Shown: positions 1 to 7,736 of the stretch, in pieces
Layout: every line of letters starts with the position of its first letter
How positions within the stretch are numbered: position 1 is the first letter of the stretch
Assembly: GCF_018861735.1 (NCBI RefSeq)
Contig: NZ_JAHLEB010000052.1
Location: 1 to 36,422, forward strand
Origin: Clostridium lacusfryxellense
Lineage (GTDB): Bacteria; Bacillota; Clostridia; Clostridiales; Clostridiaceae
Length of the DNA: 36,422 nucleotides
Reading direction: 5' to 3'
Position numbers and translations under genes: made by a program
The notes under the pieces: generated by a model
The model's database searches: none
What the model was told of the DNA's origin: nothing
What the model saw: only the letters and a program-made list of their open reading frames with translations

Positions 1-111
1 TCCTTCAGATTCCACGTCACCATGGACACCCTTGTCTTAAGCTATGCACTTGGCACTATTAACCCGTGCTAGGGACTTTCACCCATTAGATTGCGCCCAT
101 GCTGGGCGCAC
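1..111 (-). mobile_element. 5' end of a group IIC (bacterial class C) intron, running off the left edge
   Basis: Read on the minus strand, the segment begins at position 111 with GTGCGCCCAGCATGGGCGCA, the usual group II GUGYG start followed by the first domain I hairpin. It continues with GGGTGAAAGTCCC and CAAGGGTGTCC...GGTGACGTGGAATCTGAAGG. These blocks match, in order and spacing, what I recall of the group IIC intron of Oceanobacillus iheyensis (O.i.I1). Only about the first 110 nt of domain I are inside the window; any reverse transcriptase/maturase gene would lie to the left. The intron sits immediately after a terminator hairpin and T-run, which is the known target preference of class C introns. 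Confidence 0.88.
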
Positions 112-152
112 TAAAAAAATAAACCCTATAGGATTAATCCTATAGGGTTTAT
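112..152 (-). terminator. Rho-independent terminator of the zinc-ribbon gene, and intron target
   Basis: Positions 121-150 form a perfect 30-nt palindrome, arms AAACCCTATAGGATT and its complement, extended by AT pairs. On the minus strand it is followed by seven T residues (112-118 region). It lies just downstream of the stop codon at 165-167 and directly abuts the group IIC intron start at 111. Confidence 0.9.
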
Positions 153-164
153 AATGCTTTTTAA

Positions 165-329
165 TTATCCTCTGAATCCTCTGTCGTTCTGTTGTTTTCT
201 TGCTCTTCTGCAATCAACACATCTTTGAGGTTCGTTGTCGAATCCTTTTTCTTTGTAGAATTCTTGTTCGCCTTCAGTGAACACGAAATCTTTACCACAG
301 TCTTTACAAACTAAAGTTTTATCTGCCAT
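165..329 (-). CDS. Small zinc-ribbon protein (54 aa)
   Basis: This short gene encodes 54 residues starting MADKTLVCKDCGKDF and ending RGFRG. Two CxxC pairs, Cys8/Cys11 and Cys37/Cys40, should bind one zinc ion. The layout matches the probable zinc-ribbon family common as stand-alone proteins in clostridia (zf-CxxC type, Pfam zinc-ribbon), whose function is unknown. A strong ribosome binding site (AAGGAG, about 341-349) precedes the ATG, and a perfect terminator follows. The C-terminus is basic and Gln/Arg/Gly-rich, which could fit nucleic-acid contact, but that is only inference. The gene is monocistronic, with a group IIC intron inserted behind its terminator. Confidence 0.85.
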   Translation of the reverse strand: MADKTLVCKDCGKDFVFTEGEQEFYKEKGFDNEPQRCVDCRRARKQQNDRGFRG

Positions 330-424
330 TTTAAACATTCCTCCTTTTTCAAATACTAAGATCTAAGAATCGATTAACAATTATATTCTAAAAAGAGGAT
401 ATGTTGTTATCTAGTTTAGTCTCT

Positions 425-450
425 ATTATAACTACTAAATCAGCAGTCAA
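425..450 (-). promoter_or_regulatory. Candidate promoter of the zinc-ribbon gene
   Basis: On the minus strand TTGACT (445-450) is followed by TATAAT (425-430), but only 14 nt separate them, shorter than the usual 16-18. Alternatives are TATTGA with a 16-nt spacer, or TAATAG as the -10. The rest of 350-599 is AT-rich and must also hold the promoter of the germination operon; I saw no convincing sigma-G site there. Confidence 0.35.
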
Positions 451-599
451 TATACATTTATACTACCATATTAATCGGTAAAAAACAATATAATATTTCA
501 ACTATGTTAGATGCTATAAGACATGTGATTAAAATATCAATAATTTGGATAAAATATCTACATAAGGCTAATTAATATAATACAGAGGATGTTTAATTT

Positions 600-2081
600 A
601 TGAATACAAATAACTTTTCAAATATAAAACTAACTAAATCATTAGATGAAAATATAAAAATGATAAAAAATATTTTTAATAATGATACAACAGTCGTATA
701 TAGAGAACTATTACTTGGAAAACCTACTAGCACTAAGTGTACGATTATCTATATTGACGGAATGGTAAATAAGCATACACTTAATGAGAATGTTATTAAG
801 CCAATTTTATTATGCGATATATCTAATATTAATAATAATGAACTTATGAATATTTTAATGAAAAAGGTACTTTTAACCGGAGACAACAAACAAACGTCTC
901 TTGTTGATGATATTATCAATGGAATTATATACGGAAAAACCATGCTTATTATAGATGGTTTTATTGAAGTACTTTCTATTAATACTATAGGCTGGGAGAC
1001 AAGAGCAATTTCAGAACCTCAATCAGAAACTATAGTTAGGGGACCTCGAGAAGGCTTCACAGAATCAATGAATTTAAACCTCACACTTCTTAGGCGGCGA
1101 ATTATTAACCCAAAATTAAAATTTGAATTCATGAGAATTGGAAAACAAACTAAAACTCAAATATGTGTGTGTTATATTGATGGGATAGCAGAAGAAACTA
1201 TTCATGAAGAGCTAATTAAACGCCTTAATAAAATTGATATTGATGGCATTCTAGATTCTGGTTATATAGAAGAACTTATTAAAGATGCCCAATATTCACC
1301 CTTTAGGACTATTATTAATACAGAAAGGCCCGATGTGGTAGCGGGTAAACTTCTTGAAGGAAGGTTTGCTGTTATCTGCGATGGAAGTCCTGTAGTTTTG
1401 ACTCTTCCCACTATCTTTATTGAGGTATTTCAGAGTAACGAAGATTATTATGACAATTTTATATTTTCATCATTTGTCAGATTACTACGATGGTTATGCT
1501 TTTTTATTGGGACTAGTGTTTCAGCCATATATGTGGCACTTGTCTCCTTCCATCAAGAACTTATTCCAACTTCACTGCTTATAAGTATCTATTCTGCGAG
1601 AAAAGGGGTGCCCTTCCCTTCAATTGTAGAAACTATGATTATGATGATAACCTTTGAGATACTTAAAGAAGCAGGACTTAGAATGCCTAAATATATCGGT
1701 GGGGCAATTACTATCGTAGGCACGTTAGTTCTTGGTGATGCTGCTGTTAACGCACGACTTGTGAGTGCTCCTGTAGTAATAATTACTGCTATAACTGGAA
1801 TTGCAAGTCTTATGTTACCTCAAGTTTTGGGAATAGTCGAGATACGTATAATTTTCTTGTTATTATCCTCCTTTATTGGTTTATATGGTTACATTTTTGG
1901 TGTAATGGGTATAGTACTCCATATGATGTCTATACGTTCCTTTGGTATACCTTATATGAGTAACGTCCCTTCTTTCTCAACTGAAGATGTAAAAGATACG
2001 ATAATTAGAGCTCCATGGTGGAATATGTATTTAAGACCTAAACTATACACAAAAAATAAAAGACGTATGAAAAAAAGATGA
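600..2081 (+). CDS. gerKA: GerA-family spore germination protein, A subunit
   Basis: This is the A subunit of a GerA-type nutrient germinant receptor in the inner spore membrane, 493 aa, full length for the family (Pfam GerA). Residues 1 to about 290 are the soluble N-terminal part. It holds the family block around ETRAISEPQSETIVRGPREG (about 137-160) and the following NLTLLRRRI. From about 295 to 450 come hydrophobic membrane segments, including RKGVPFPSIVE. The C-terminus is short and very basic. The ATG is preceded by AGAGGATG (about 583-590). The gene starts an A-C-D-B operon with a 13-nt gap to the C-subunit gene. The exact receptor name (gerK, gerA or another) cannot be told from sequence alone, so the symbol is by similarity of operon type. 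Confidence 0.9.
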   Translation: MNTNNFSNIKLTKSLDENIKMIKNIFNNDTTVVYRELLLGKPTSTKCTIIYIDGMVNKHTLNENVIKPILLCDISNINNNELMNILMKKVLLTGDNKQTSLVDDIINGIIYGKTMLIIDGFIEVLSINTIGWETRAISEPQSETIVRGPREGFTESMNLNLTLLRRRIINPKLKFEFMRIGKQTKTQICVCYIDGIAEETIHEELIKRLNKIDIDGILDSGYIEELIKDAQYSPFRTIINTERPDVVAGKLLEGRFAVICDGSPVVLTLPTIFIEVFQSNEDYYDNFIFSSFVRLLRWLCFFIGTSVSAIYVALVSFHQELIPTSLLISIYSARKGVPFPSIVETMIMMITFEILKEAGLRMPKYIGGAITIVGTLVLGDAAVNARLVSAPVVIITAITGIASLMLPQVLGIVEIRIIFLLLSSFIGLYGYIFGVMGIVLHMMSIRSFGIPYMSNVPSFSTEDVKDTIIRAPWWNMYLRPKLYTKNKRRMKKR

Positions 2082-2094
2082 AAGAGGGATTCAT

Positions 2095-3051
2095 ATGAAA
2101 ATAAAAATAATGAGCATAATTTTTATTATATTTTTGTGTCCTATTATATTATGCGGCTGTTGGAATTACAGAGAAATAGATACATTGGCAATAGTAGCAG
2201 GTGTAGCAATAGATAAAGATGTGTTAAGTAATAAATATATAATCACAACAGAAATTATAACTACGCAAGCCCAAGGTGTCTCCTCAATAATTAGTTCGCA
2301 GCTTTTTAGCTCAGAAGGTGACACAGTATTTAGTGCAGTGAGGTATATTATAGAAAAGACTGGTTTAAGGCTTTTTTGGAGTGATGCTAAGGTTGTAATA
2401 ATAAGTGAGTCCTTAGCACGAGAAGGTATAATTTCTGCAGTTGATTGGACTAATAGATCCAACTTTGTTAGACCAGATATATGGCTATTAATATCAAAGG
2501 GGAATAGTGCTGCAGAAATTTTAAAAAATAAAGTTAAACTTAATGAAGTAACATCCTTTCATCTTGATGAAACAATGAATTCATGGAAATTACTTTCTAA
2601 ATTTAACAATTCAATGATATGGTCATTTGTAGATGGATTATCATCCACCGGAAAGTCTGAAGCTGTAGCTACCGTTAAAAACAAGCTTAATAATGGCACT
2701 ATTTCGCCCCTTGTAGAAGGATCGGCTATTTTCAATTCCGATAAGCTCGTAGGATACTTAAATGGAAACGAAACACTTTATATGCTTATGATTAAAAATA
2801 AAATAAAACAAGGATTAATTTCGCTAATAAATGTCTCAGGTTCAGGCAACAATGTTACCTTAGAAATAAATGATTCTAGAACTAAATTAACCCCCCTTTT
2901 TAACGATAAATCAGTATCCATGATAGTAGATGTATACCCAATTGTAAGTATTCATGAAATCCAAGGTACTAAAGATTTTATGAAAGACGAAAACTTGAAG
3001 ATACTTCAGAGTGAAACCGAAAAAAAATCACCTCTGAGATGCAGACTCTAA
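2095..3051 (+). CDS. gerKC: Ger(x)C-family germination lipoprotein, C subunit (frameshifted, N-terminal part)
   Basis: This is the C subunit of the germinant receptor, a lipoprotein on the outer face of the inner spore membrane. The signal peptide ends in the lipobox LCGC with Cys22 lipidated, followed by WNYREID, the family signature. The frame stops at 3051 after 318 aa, but GerC proteins run to about 370-400 aa. The missing C-terminus (LQKVYDSDVLGFGE) is present in another frame at 3039-3248. The switch maps to an A8 run at 3020-3027: nine A residues would join the frames into one 384-aa protein reading SETEKKITSEMQTL. It is either a one-base deletion (pseudogene or sequencing error), a phase-variable tract, or slippage during expression. 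Confidence 0.85.
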   Translation: MKIKIMSIIFIIFLCPIILCGCWNYREIDTLAIVAGVAIDKDVLSNKYIITTEIITTQAQGVSSIISSQLFSSEGDTVFSAVRYIIEKTGLRLFWSDAKVVIISESLAREGIISAVDWTNRSNFVRPDIWLLISKGNSAAEILKNKVKLNEVTSFHLDETMNSWKLLSKFNNSMIWSFVDGLSSTGKSEAVATVKNKLNNGTISPLVEGSAIFNSDKLVGYLNGNETLYMLMIKNKIKQGLISLINVSGSGNNVTLEINDSRTKLTPLFNDKSVSMIVDVYPIVSIHEIQGTKDFMKDENLKILQSETEKKSPLRCRL

Positions 3052-3248
3052 TTAGTAAATTGCAAAAAGTTTATGACAGCGATGTTTTAGGTTTTGGAGA
3101 AATTTTCAACGAAGAGGAACCTAAAGCAAATGAAAGTTATATGAAAAATAAAAAACATATTTTCACTGAGATTAAAACTAAAATTAACGTACATGTCCAA
3201 ATAAAAGCTAGTAATAAAACAATGAAACCTATCATTATAGGCAAATAA
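3039..3248 (+). CDS. gerKC: C-terminal part of the frameshifted Ger(x)C lipoprotein
   Basis: These 69 codons continue the C subunit after the frame change at the A8 run. The segment SKLQKVYDSDVLGFGE is the conserved end of GerC-type proteins, and the tail IKTKINVHVQIKASNKT matches their last beta strands. The internal ATG at 3039 has no ribosome binding site, so independent translation is unlikely. The reading frame is open across the junction from the A-run and shows no further damage, which argues for a recent change, an error in the sequence, or functional slippage, not old decay. Confidence 0.75.
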   Translation: MQTLISKLQKVYDSDVLGFGEIFNEEEPKANESYMKNKKHIFTEIKTKINVHVQIKASNKTMKPIIIGK

Positions 3249-3265
3249 CAAAGGAGAATTTATTA

Positions 3266-3481
3266 ATGTTTTTTCTTGTAATAATTTCATATATCATAAT
3301 TATGTTATTTGAGGGTAATGTACTTTTAAAAGATAAAAAACTTGGTAAAATAACGTTTTATTTTACTCTAATTACTTTTTCAATGATAATTAGCATTTTG
3401 CTATCTTTAGGGGTACATCTACCAAGTCCATCAACTCCAATAAAGAACATTGTTGTTTCAATATTTGGAGAAACTAATTAA
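3266..3481 (+). CDS. Small two-helix membrane protein, candidate germinant-receptor D subunit
   Basis: A 71-aa protein with two hydrophobic stretches, about residues 2-19 and 26-49, separated by a short charged loop (LLKDKKLGK). It has its own AAGGAG ribosome binding site and lies between the C and B subunit genes, 17 nt after the former and 44 nt before the latter. Small two-helix D proteins are known in some GerA-type operons of Bacillus and Clostridium, where they modulate receptor function. Position, size and topology fit that role, but the sequence itself carries no motif that proves it. Confidence 0.65.
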   Translation: MFFLVIISYIIIMLFEGNVLLKDKKLGKITFYFTLITFSMIISILLSLGVHLPSPSTPIKNIVVSIFGETN

Positions 3482-3525
3482 TTTTTTACTATTTAACAAT
3501 TTAGCACATGGTGTAGGAGGCTTAC

Positions 3526-4623
3526 ATGAGAAATGAAATTATCTCTGAGAGACAAGGCATTGTACTTATAATACTTTTCATAATTGGGAGCACTTTTTTA
3601 ATAGGATCTGGGGGTGAGGCAAAACAAGATGCTTGGATTTCAGTAATTATTGCAATCTCATGCTCTATTATATTATTACTTATGTTTTCTAGAATTTTAT
3701 CTTTATACCCTGGAAAAGATCTATTTGATATAATCCAAATTGTTATGGGAAAATCTTTTGGTAAAATTATAAGTCTATTAATGATATGGTTTTCGTTTCA
3801 TCTTGGAACCTTAGTTATTAGAAACCTATCAGAATTCACTAATATCTTAGTATTCGCAGATACACCAGTGATACTACCTATGTTATTTTTAACTTTTCTA
3901 ATTATATGGTGTATAAAAGCGGGTATTGAAGTTTTGGGAAGGTGGTCAGAGTTTTTCATTTGGATTGTGTTCTTAATATCTGTATCTGTAACTATTTTTT
4001 TAATACCAGTCTCAGATATAACTAGATTAAAACCCATACTAAACAATGGCCTACATCCCCTTATAAGAGGTGCTTTTTCAAGTTTTTGTTTTCCATTTGG
4101 TGAGACCGTAATTTTCACTATGGTATTTTCAAATATATCTAAAATCAAAAATTATAAGAAAACATTTATATTAGGATTATTAATGGGTGGAGGGATTATA
4201 TTTTTGGCTACATTTAGAAATATTTTAGTATTAGGACCTGAAACCCTATCTAGAATATATTTTCCTACTTCAATGGTAGTAAGCCTTATTCACATAGGTC
4301 CCACGATTCAAAGACTTGAAGTTTTAGTAGTTGTTGCATTTCTAATTTGTGTTTTTGTTAAAGTATCAATATGTACTTTTGCAGTTTGCAACGGTATTTC
4401 GAAAATTTTTGAATTTGATGATTATAAATTTATTGCAACACCTGTAGCTCTTTTGATGTTAAGCTTCTCCTTTATTATTTATAGAAGCACAATGGAAATG
4501 TCATTTTGGGCTTTTAATATATACCCGTATTATTCTTTTGTTTTTGAAGTTATAATACCTTTATCTATTTTTATTATGGCGGAACTTAAGAATAGAAAAT
4601 CAAAAATCTACGAGGAGATGTAG
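3526..4623 (+). CDS. gerKB: Spore germination permease, B subunit (GerB family)
   Basis: The B subunit of the germinant receptor is an integral membrane protein of the amino acid/polyamine/organocation superfamily (spore permease family). It is 365 aa, a normal length, with about ten hydrophobic segments. The N-terminus ISERQGIVLIILFIIGSTFL and the segment RNLSEFTNILVFADTPVILP are typical of the family. It is thought to hold the germinant-binding site with the A subunit. AGGAGG precedes the ATG with normal spacing. It closes the operon and is followed 4 nt later by a terminator. Confidence 0.9.
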   Translation: MRNEIISERQGIVLIILFIIGSTFLIGSGGEAKQDAWISVIIAISCSIILLLMFSRILSLYPGKDLFDIIQIVMGKSFGKIISLLMIWFSFHLGTLVIRNLSEFTNILVFADTPVILPMLFLTFLIIWCIKAGIEVLGRWSEFFIWIVFLISVSVTIFLIPVSDITRLKPILNNGLHPLIRGAFSSFCFPFGETVIFTMVFSNISKIKNYKKTFILGLLMGGGIIFLATFRNILVLGPETLSRIYFPTSMVVSLIHIGPTIQRLEVLVVVAFLICVFVKVSICTFAVCNGISKIFEFDDYKFIATPVALLMLSFSFIIYRSTMEMSFWAFNIYPYYSFVFEVIIPLSIFIMAELKNRKSKIYEEM

Positions 4624-4627
4624 ATAC

Positions 4628-4665
4628 AAAAAAGGAATATATTATAGATAGTATATTCCTTTTTT
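4628..4665 (+). terminator. Terminator of the germination operon
   Basis: The stem GGAATATA (4634-4641) pairs with TATATTCC (4652-4659). It is flanked by six A residues on the left and six T residues on the right, so it could act in both directions. It lies immediately after the B-subunit stop codon and between convergent genes. Confidence 0.8.
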
Positions 4666-4721
4666 AATTTCAAAGTGATAGTTTTTAAGATTTTTTAACT
4701 TAAATTCAAATAAAATTATTT

Positions 4722-5834
4722 TTAACTATTAGTACCCTTATAATTATTCCATAATCTCATAAATGGTGTTCCTAATTGAAGTATATCAATACTGCTATTA
4801 CTACATACATTATCAATTAATTTATTTATGATTTTATTATCTAAACTTTTTACTTGAAAATCTATTTGATCATCTGTTAAATTTTCTAAAAATCTTCTAA
4901 ACTGGAGAGAATGATTGTAATTTTCAAATAGAGGTTTAGCAAGCTCATCATAAGTTCCTAATCCACAAATATCATATGCCGAATATATCCCTGTTAAAAT
5001 TGATGTATATTGTCCAAAACCAAAAGCTGGAGAAACAGTTCCAAAACAATTACCAATGAAATATGTATTATCAATTTTAGGTTTATCACATATTCCCATC
5101 ATGTATCTTGTAATTTCAAACTCATCAATTACCTTTAAATTTTGATCTAAATTCTTACATACTAAACTATACAATTTTCGCCACAAATCATTTATATCTA
5201 ATTTTATATTATCAGGATAATCAGGATAACCAATAACTAAATTTGCCTCTGTCTCAGAAAATGGTATTAACCAAGTTACTCCTTTAGGAAGTATTCCATA
5301 ATTAAACCATACATGAGGATTACTTGTTATGAATTTCCCTTTAACAATTGCTCCTTTCATAGTGCAAGTAAGATCAGACCTATAATTGCCTAGGTGACAT
5401 GCATACTCTCCCTCTCCTGTAGCTAATACTACATACTCAAAATCTTTACATAATTGTTCATATTCATAAGTTGAGTTAAAATTAATGCAAGATTTTACTT
5501 GTTTCTCTAATTGGCTTTCAAAAGAATTCTTATGCCTACCTCTTACATTTGAGTATCCTATTTTACCGCTAATAGTACCTATCTCATTTTTAGAATGTAT
5601 AAATAACTTTTCAATTTTATCTATAGGATTTAAATTTATATTAAATTTCTCTGCTATGTAAGGTAATGACTCCTTATTAGGTCGATTAAGAATACTAAAC
5701 ATTGCCTCAGCATTAACAAATCTATCTCCCACCATATTCCTTTTTTCAAAAATGGTTGGCGTTATTCCATTCTTTTCTAATGTTATAGCACAAGTAAGAC
5801 CTGATATTCCGGCTCCCATAATTGCAACTTCCAT
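4722..5834 (-). CDS. FAD-dependent oxidoreductase (geranylgeranyl-reductase-like fold)
   Basis: A 370-aa flavoprotein of the NAD(P)/FAD-dependent oxidoreductase superfamily. The N-terminal Rossmann motif GAGISG is at residues 7-12, and the ribose-binding acid is Glu30 in IFEKR. A second FAD block, FIGNCFGTVSPAFGFGQYTS, lies near residues 260-280, like the GD block of group 2 flavin monooxygenases and geranylgeranyl reductases. The substrate is unknown. The start is placed at the ATG at 5834, because the ribosome binding site GGAGG (5843-5847) is 8 nt upstream and would overlap the alternative GTG at 5843. It is convergent with the germination operon and stands alone, so context gives no pathway. 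Confidence 0.75.
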   Translation of the reverse strand: MEVAIMGAGISGLTCAITLEKNGITPTIFEKRNMVGDRFVNAEAMFSILNRPNKESLPYIAEKFNINLNPIDKIEKLFIHSKNEIGTISGKIGYSNVRGRHKNSFESQLEKQVKSCINFNSTYEYEQLCKDFEYVVLATGEGEYACHLGNYRSDLTCTMKGAIVKGKFITSNPHVWFNYGILPKGVTWLIPFSETEANLVIGYPDYPDNIKLDINDLWRKLYSLVCKNLDQNLKVIDEFEITRYMMGICDKPKIDNTYFIGNCFGTVSPAFGFGQYTSILTGIYSAYDICGLGTYDELAKPLFENYNHSLQFRRFLENLTDDQIDFQVKSLDNKIINKLIDNVCSNSSIDILQLGTPFMRLWNNYKGTNS

Positions 5835-5944
5835 TCTAAACACCTCCTATACGAAATAGTATACAACTTGATAGCATTTTTATACTTTATATTATATTTA
5901 ATTGATAATTTACTGGGTACTTTACTGATTACGTATAATAGCAT

Positions 5945-5978
5945 TAACTTATTCTTTATAGGCAAACTATGTTATAAT
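5945..5978 (+). promoter_or_regulatory. Candidate promoter of mscL (extended -10)
   Basis: TGTTATAAT at 5970-5978 is an extended -10 element with a perfect TATAAT. The -35 region is poor. The distance to the start at 6042 leaves a 5' leader of roughly 55 nt. Confidence 0.5.
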
Positions 5979-6041
5979 ATAAATACTTTTAAAAATGCAA
6001 CTGTAAATTACTAAAACATATTTTGAAAGGATGTGTACTTT

Positions 6042-6455
6042 ATGTTTAAAGACTTTAAAGCGTTTGCTCTTAAAGGAAGTATTTTTGATTTAGCAATAGC
6101 TGTTGTTATAGGTGCAGCCTTTTCTAAAATAACAACATCTTTAGTAAAGGACATTCTAACACCAATAATTGGTATATTGGTAGGTGGAGTTGATGTATCG
6201 AATTTAAGCTTTAATATACCTTCATACATATCTAGCGGAGCAACTATATCAATTAAATATGGTCTATTTATTCAAGCCATAATCGACTTTTTAATTATTG
6301 CATTTTCTCTCTTTATATTTATAAAAGCTATACAATCTGTTAAAAAGAAAGAAGTTGAAAAAGTTATTGTACTCGAAGATTCAATTAACGCTAAAATCTC
6401 AAATGAAGAAAAATTGTTAATTGAAATTAGAGACTTGCTACGAGAAACTAAATAA
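6042..6455 (+). CDS. mscL: Large-conductance mechanosensitive channel
   Basis: MscL opens under membrane tension to release solutes after osmotic downshock. The protein has 137 aa, the usual length. The amphipathic N-terminus MFKDFKAFALKG leads into the first membrane helix with DLAIAVVIGAAFSKI, the family signature. The second helix spans about residues 76-100, and a charged C-terminal helical bundle ends EIRDLLRETK. The ATG at 6042 is chosen because GAAAGGA (about 6025-6031) is correctly spaced; the upstream GTG at 6033 would touch the binding site. Monocistronic, with its own promoter and terminator. Confidence 0.95.
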   Translation: MFKDFKAFALKGSIFDLAIAVVIGAAFSKITTSLVKDILTPIIGILVGGVDVSNLSFNIPSYISSGATISIKYGLFIQAIIDFLIIAFSLFIFIKAIQSVKKKEVEKVIVLEDSINAKISNEEKLLIEIRDLLRETK

Positions 6456-6458
6456 TAT

Positions 6459-6489
6459 AAAAACTCCAAGTATTCTACTTGGAGTTTTT
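6459..6489 (+). terminator. Terminator of mscL
   Basis: AAAAACTCCAAG (6459-6470) pairs perfectly with CTTGGAGTTTTT (6478-6489) around a 7-nt loop, just after the stop codon. Confidence 0.9.
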
Positions 6490-6540
6490 ACAGATTAAAA
6501 TAGGATTTTATATAGAATATAAATAAAGAAGGTGTTTGTT

Positions 6541-7635
6541 TTGAAGAAATTCTTATCTAATAAGCAATTGCTATTAATTTTACTAATACCTTTAGGTATT
6601 ACACTTACACAACTCTCTAAAAATTTTTCATCATTTACAGAAAATTTTTATTCCTCTTTTATTTATAAAATAATTGCTACTATTCTAAGTGCGTTCACCG
6701 GTTTCTTACCTTTCTCTCTTGCAGAACTTATTGTAGTGTTTTTTGTATTACTAATATTATTATATATTTTAAAAACGCTTTTCGAATTGTACAAATGCAA
6801 AAATAAAAGATTAAAAACCATAAAAAACTTTATCTTGAATATACTCGCTACATCAGGATTAATATATTTTTCATTTCAGCTACTATGGGGATTTAATTAT
6901 CAGAGACTTACACTAGATAAAATACTTGATTTGAATGTACGCGAGTCTTCAACCACTGAGCTTGTTTCGCTTTGCAAAAGCCTTGTAAATACCTCAAACA
7001 TCAAAAGAAAAAATATAAATCAAAATAAGTATGGGATAATGGAGCTACCCTATAATAAGAAATATCTACTAAAGACTGCTCACTTAGGATATGATAAAGC
7101 TGCGCTGCAATTCAGCAAATTAAATGGCAACTACGGAAATCCTAAAGCTATATTACTATCCACTCCGATGTGCTATACAGGAATTACAGGTTTTTATTTT
7201 CCATATACTAACGAAGCAAACATCAATATGTCAGAACCAGACTCATTCCTTCCATTTACAATTACACATGAAATGGCACATCAAATTGGGTTTGCCAAGG
7301 AGGATGAAGCTAATTATCTTGCATATGTAGCATGCATAAATCATCCAGATGTTAACTATCAATATTCCGGAACACTTTCTGCATTATCTTATTCGTTGAG
7401 CGCATTACGTAAAAGTAATATACAAAAGTACAAAGATTTGATTTTAACTTGTAGCACCGGCGTAATTAATGACTTGAACTATAATAAAGCCTTTTGGCAA
7501 AAATACTCAGGTCCTGTGGACAAAATCGAAAATAAAATTAATGATACCTATCTTAAATCTCAAAATCAAAAATCTGGGACAAAAAGCTATGGTGAAATGG
7601 TAGACTTACTTCTTGCTAATTACAGAAAAAAATAA
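6541..7635 (+). CDS. DUF3810-family membrane protein with an HExxH metalloprotease-like motif
   Basis: A 364-aa protein of the DUF3810 family. The N-terminal third has about three membrane helices, the last around residues 100-115 (ATSGLIYFSFQLLWGF). It is followed by an extracytoplasmic or cytoplasmic domain holding HEMAHQ at residues 243-248 and a downstream EDEANYLAY with Glu254/Glu256. This layout resembles zinc gluzincin peptidases, but activity has not been shown to my knowledge. The start is placed at TTG 6541, since AGAAGGTG (about 6526-6533) sits 7 nt upstream; the in-frame GTG at 6532 would lie inside the binding site. Monocistronic, ending in a long hairpin. Confidence 0.75.
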   Translation: MKKFLSNKQLLLILLIPLGITLTQLSKNFSSFTENFYSSFIYKIIATILSAFTGFLPFSLAELIVVFFVLLILLYILKTLFELYKCKNKRLKTIKNFILNILATSGLIYFSFQLLWGFNYQRLTLDKILDLNVRESSTTELVSLCKSLVNTSNIKRKNINQNKYGIMELPYNKKYLLKTAHLGYDKAALQFSKLNGNYGNPKAILLSTPMCYTGITGFYFPYTNEANINMSEPDSFLPFTITHEMAHQIGFAKEDEANYLAYVACINHPDVNYQYSGTLSALSYSLSALRKSNIQKYKDLILTCSTGVINDLNYNKAFWQKYSGPVDKIENKINDTYLKSQNQKSGTKSYGEMVDLLLANYRKK

Positions 7636-7684
7636 TTCCTTAAATACTGTGTTTAAATCAAACACAGTATTTAAGGAATTATTA
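7626..7684. terminator. Bidirectional terminator between the DUF3810 and NlpC/P60 genes
   Basis: A perfect 21-bp stem (7634-7654 with 7660-7680) and a 5-nt loop. On the minus strand the stem is followed by TTA and then seven T residues, so it is a good terminator for the NlpC/P60 gene; the plus-strand T content is weaker. The left arm begins inside the DUF3810 stop codon. Confidence 0.85.
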
Positions 7685-7736
7685 TGCAAATCACCGTTAC
7701 AATACAATTACTATATAACTTACAATAATTACTTTA

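Noticed and set aside
1-111. rRNA or tRNA fragment at the left edge
   Set aside because: The sequence matches the conserved 5' part of a group IIC intron, and begins precisely at a GUGYG boundary after a terminator.
540-600. Possible sigma-G promoter (TGGATAA ... TAATTAATA) before the germination operon
   Set aside because: A sigma-G promoter is expected there, but the -10 match is poor and AT-rich DNA gives such matches by chance.
5783-5965. 60-aa open frame overlapping the start of the FAD oxidoreductase gene
   Set aside because: It overlaps a well-supported start and ribosome binding site in another frame and has no family features.
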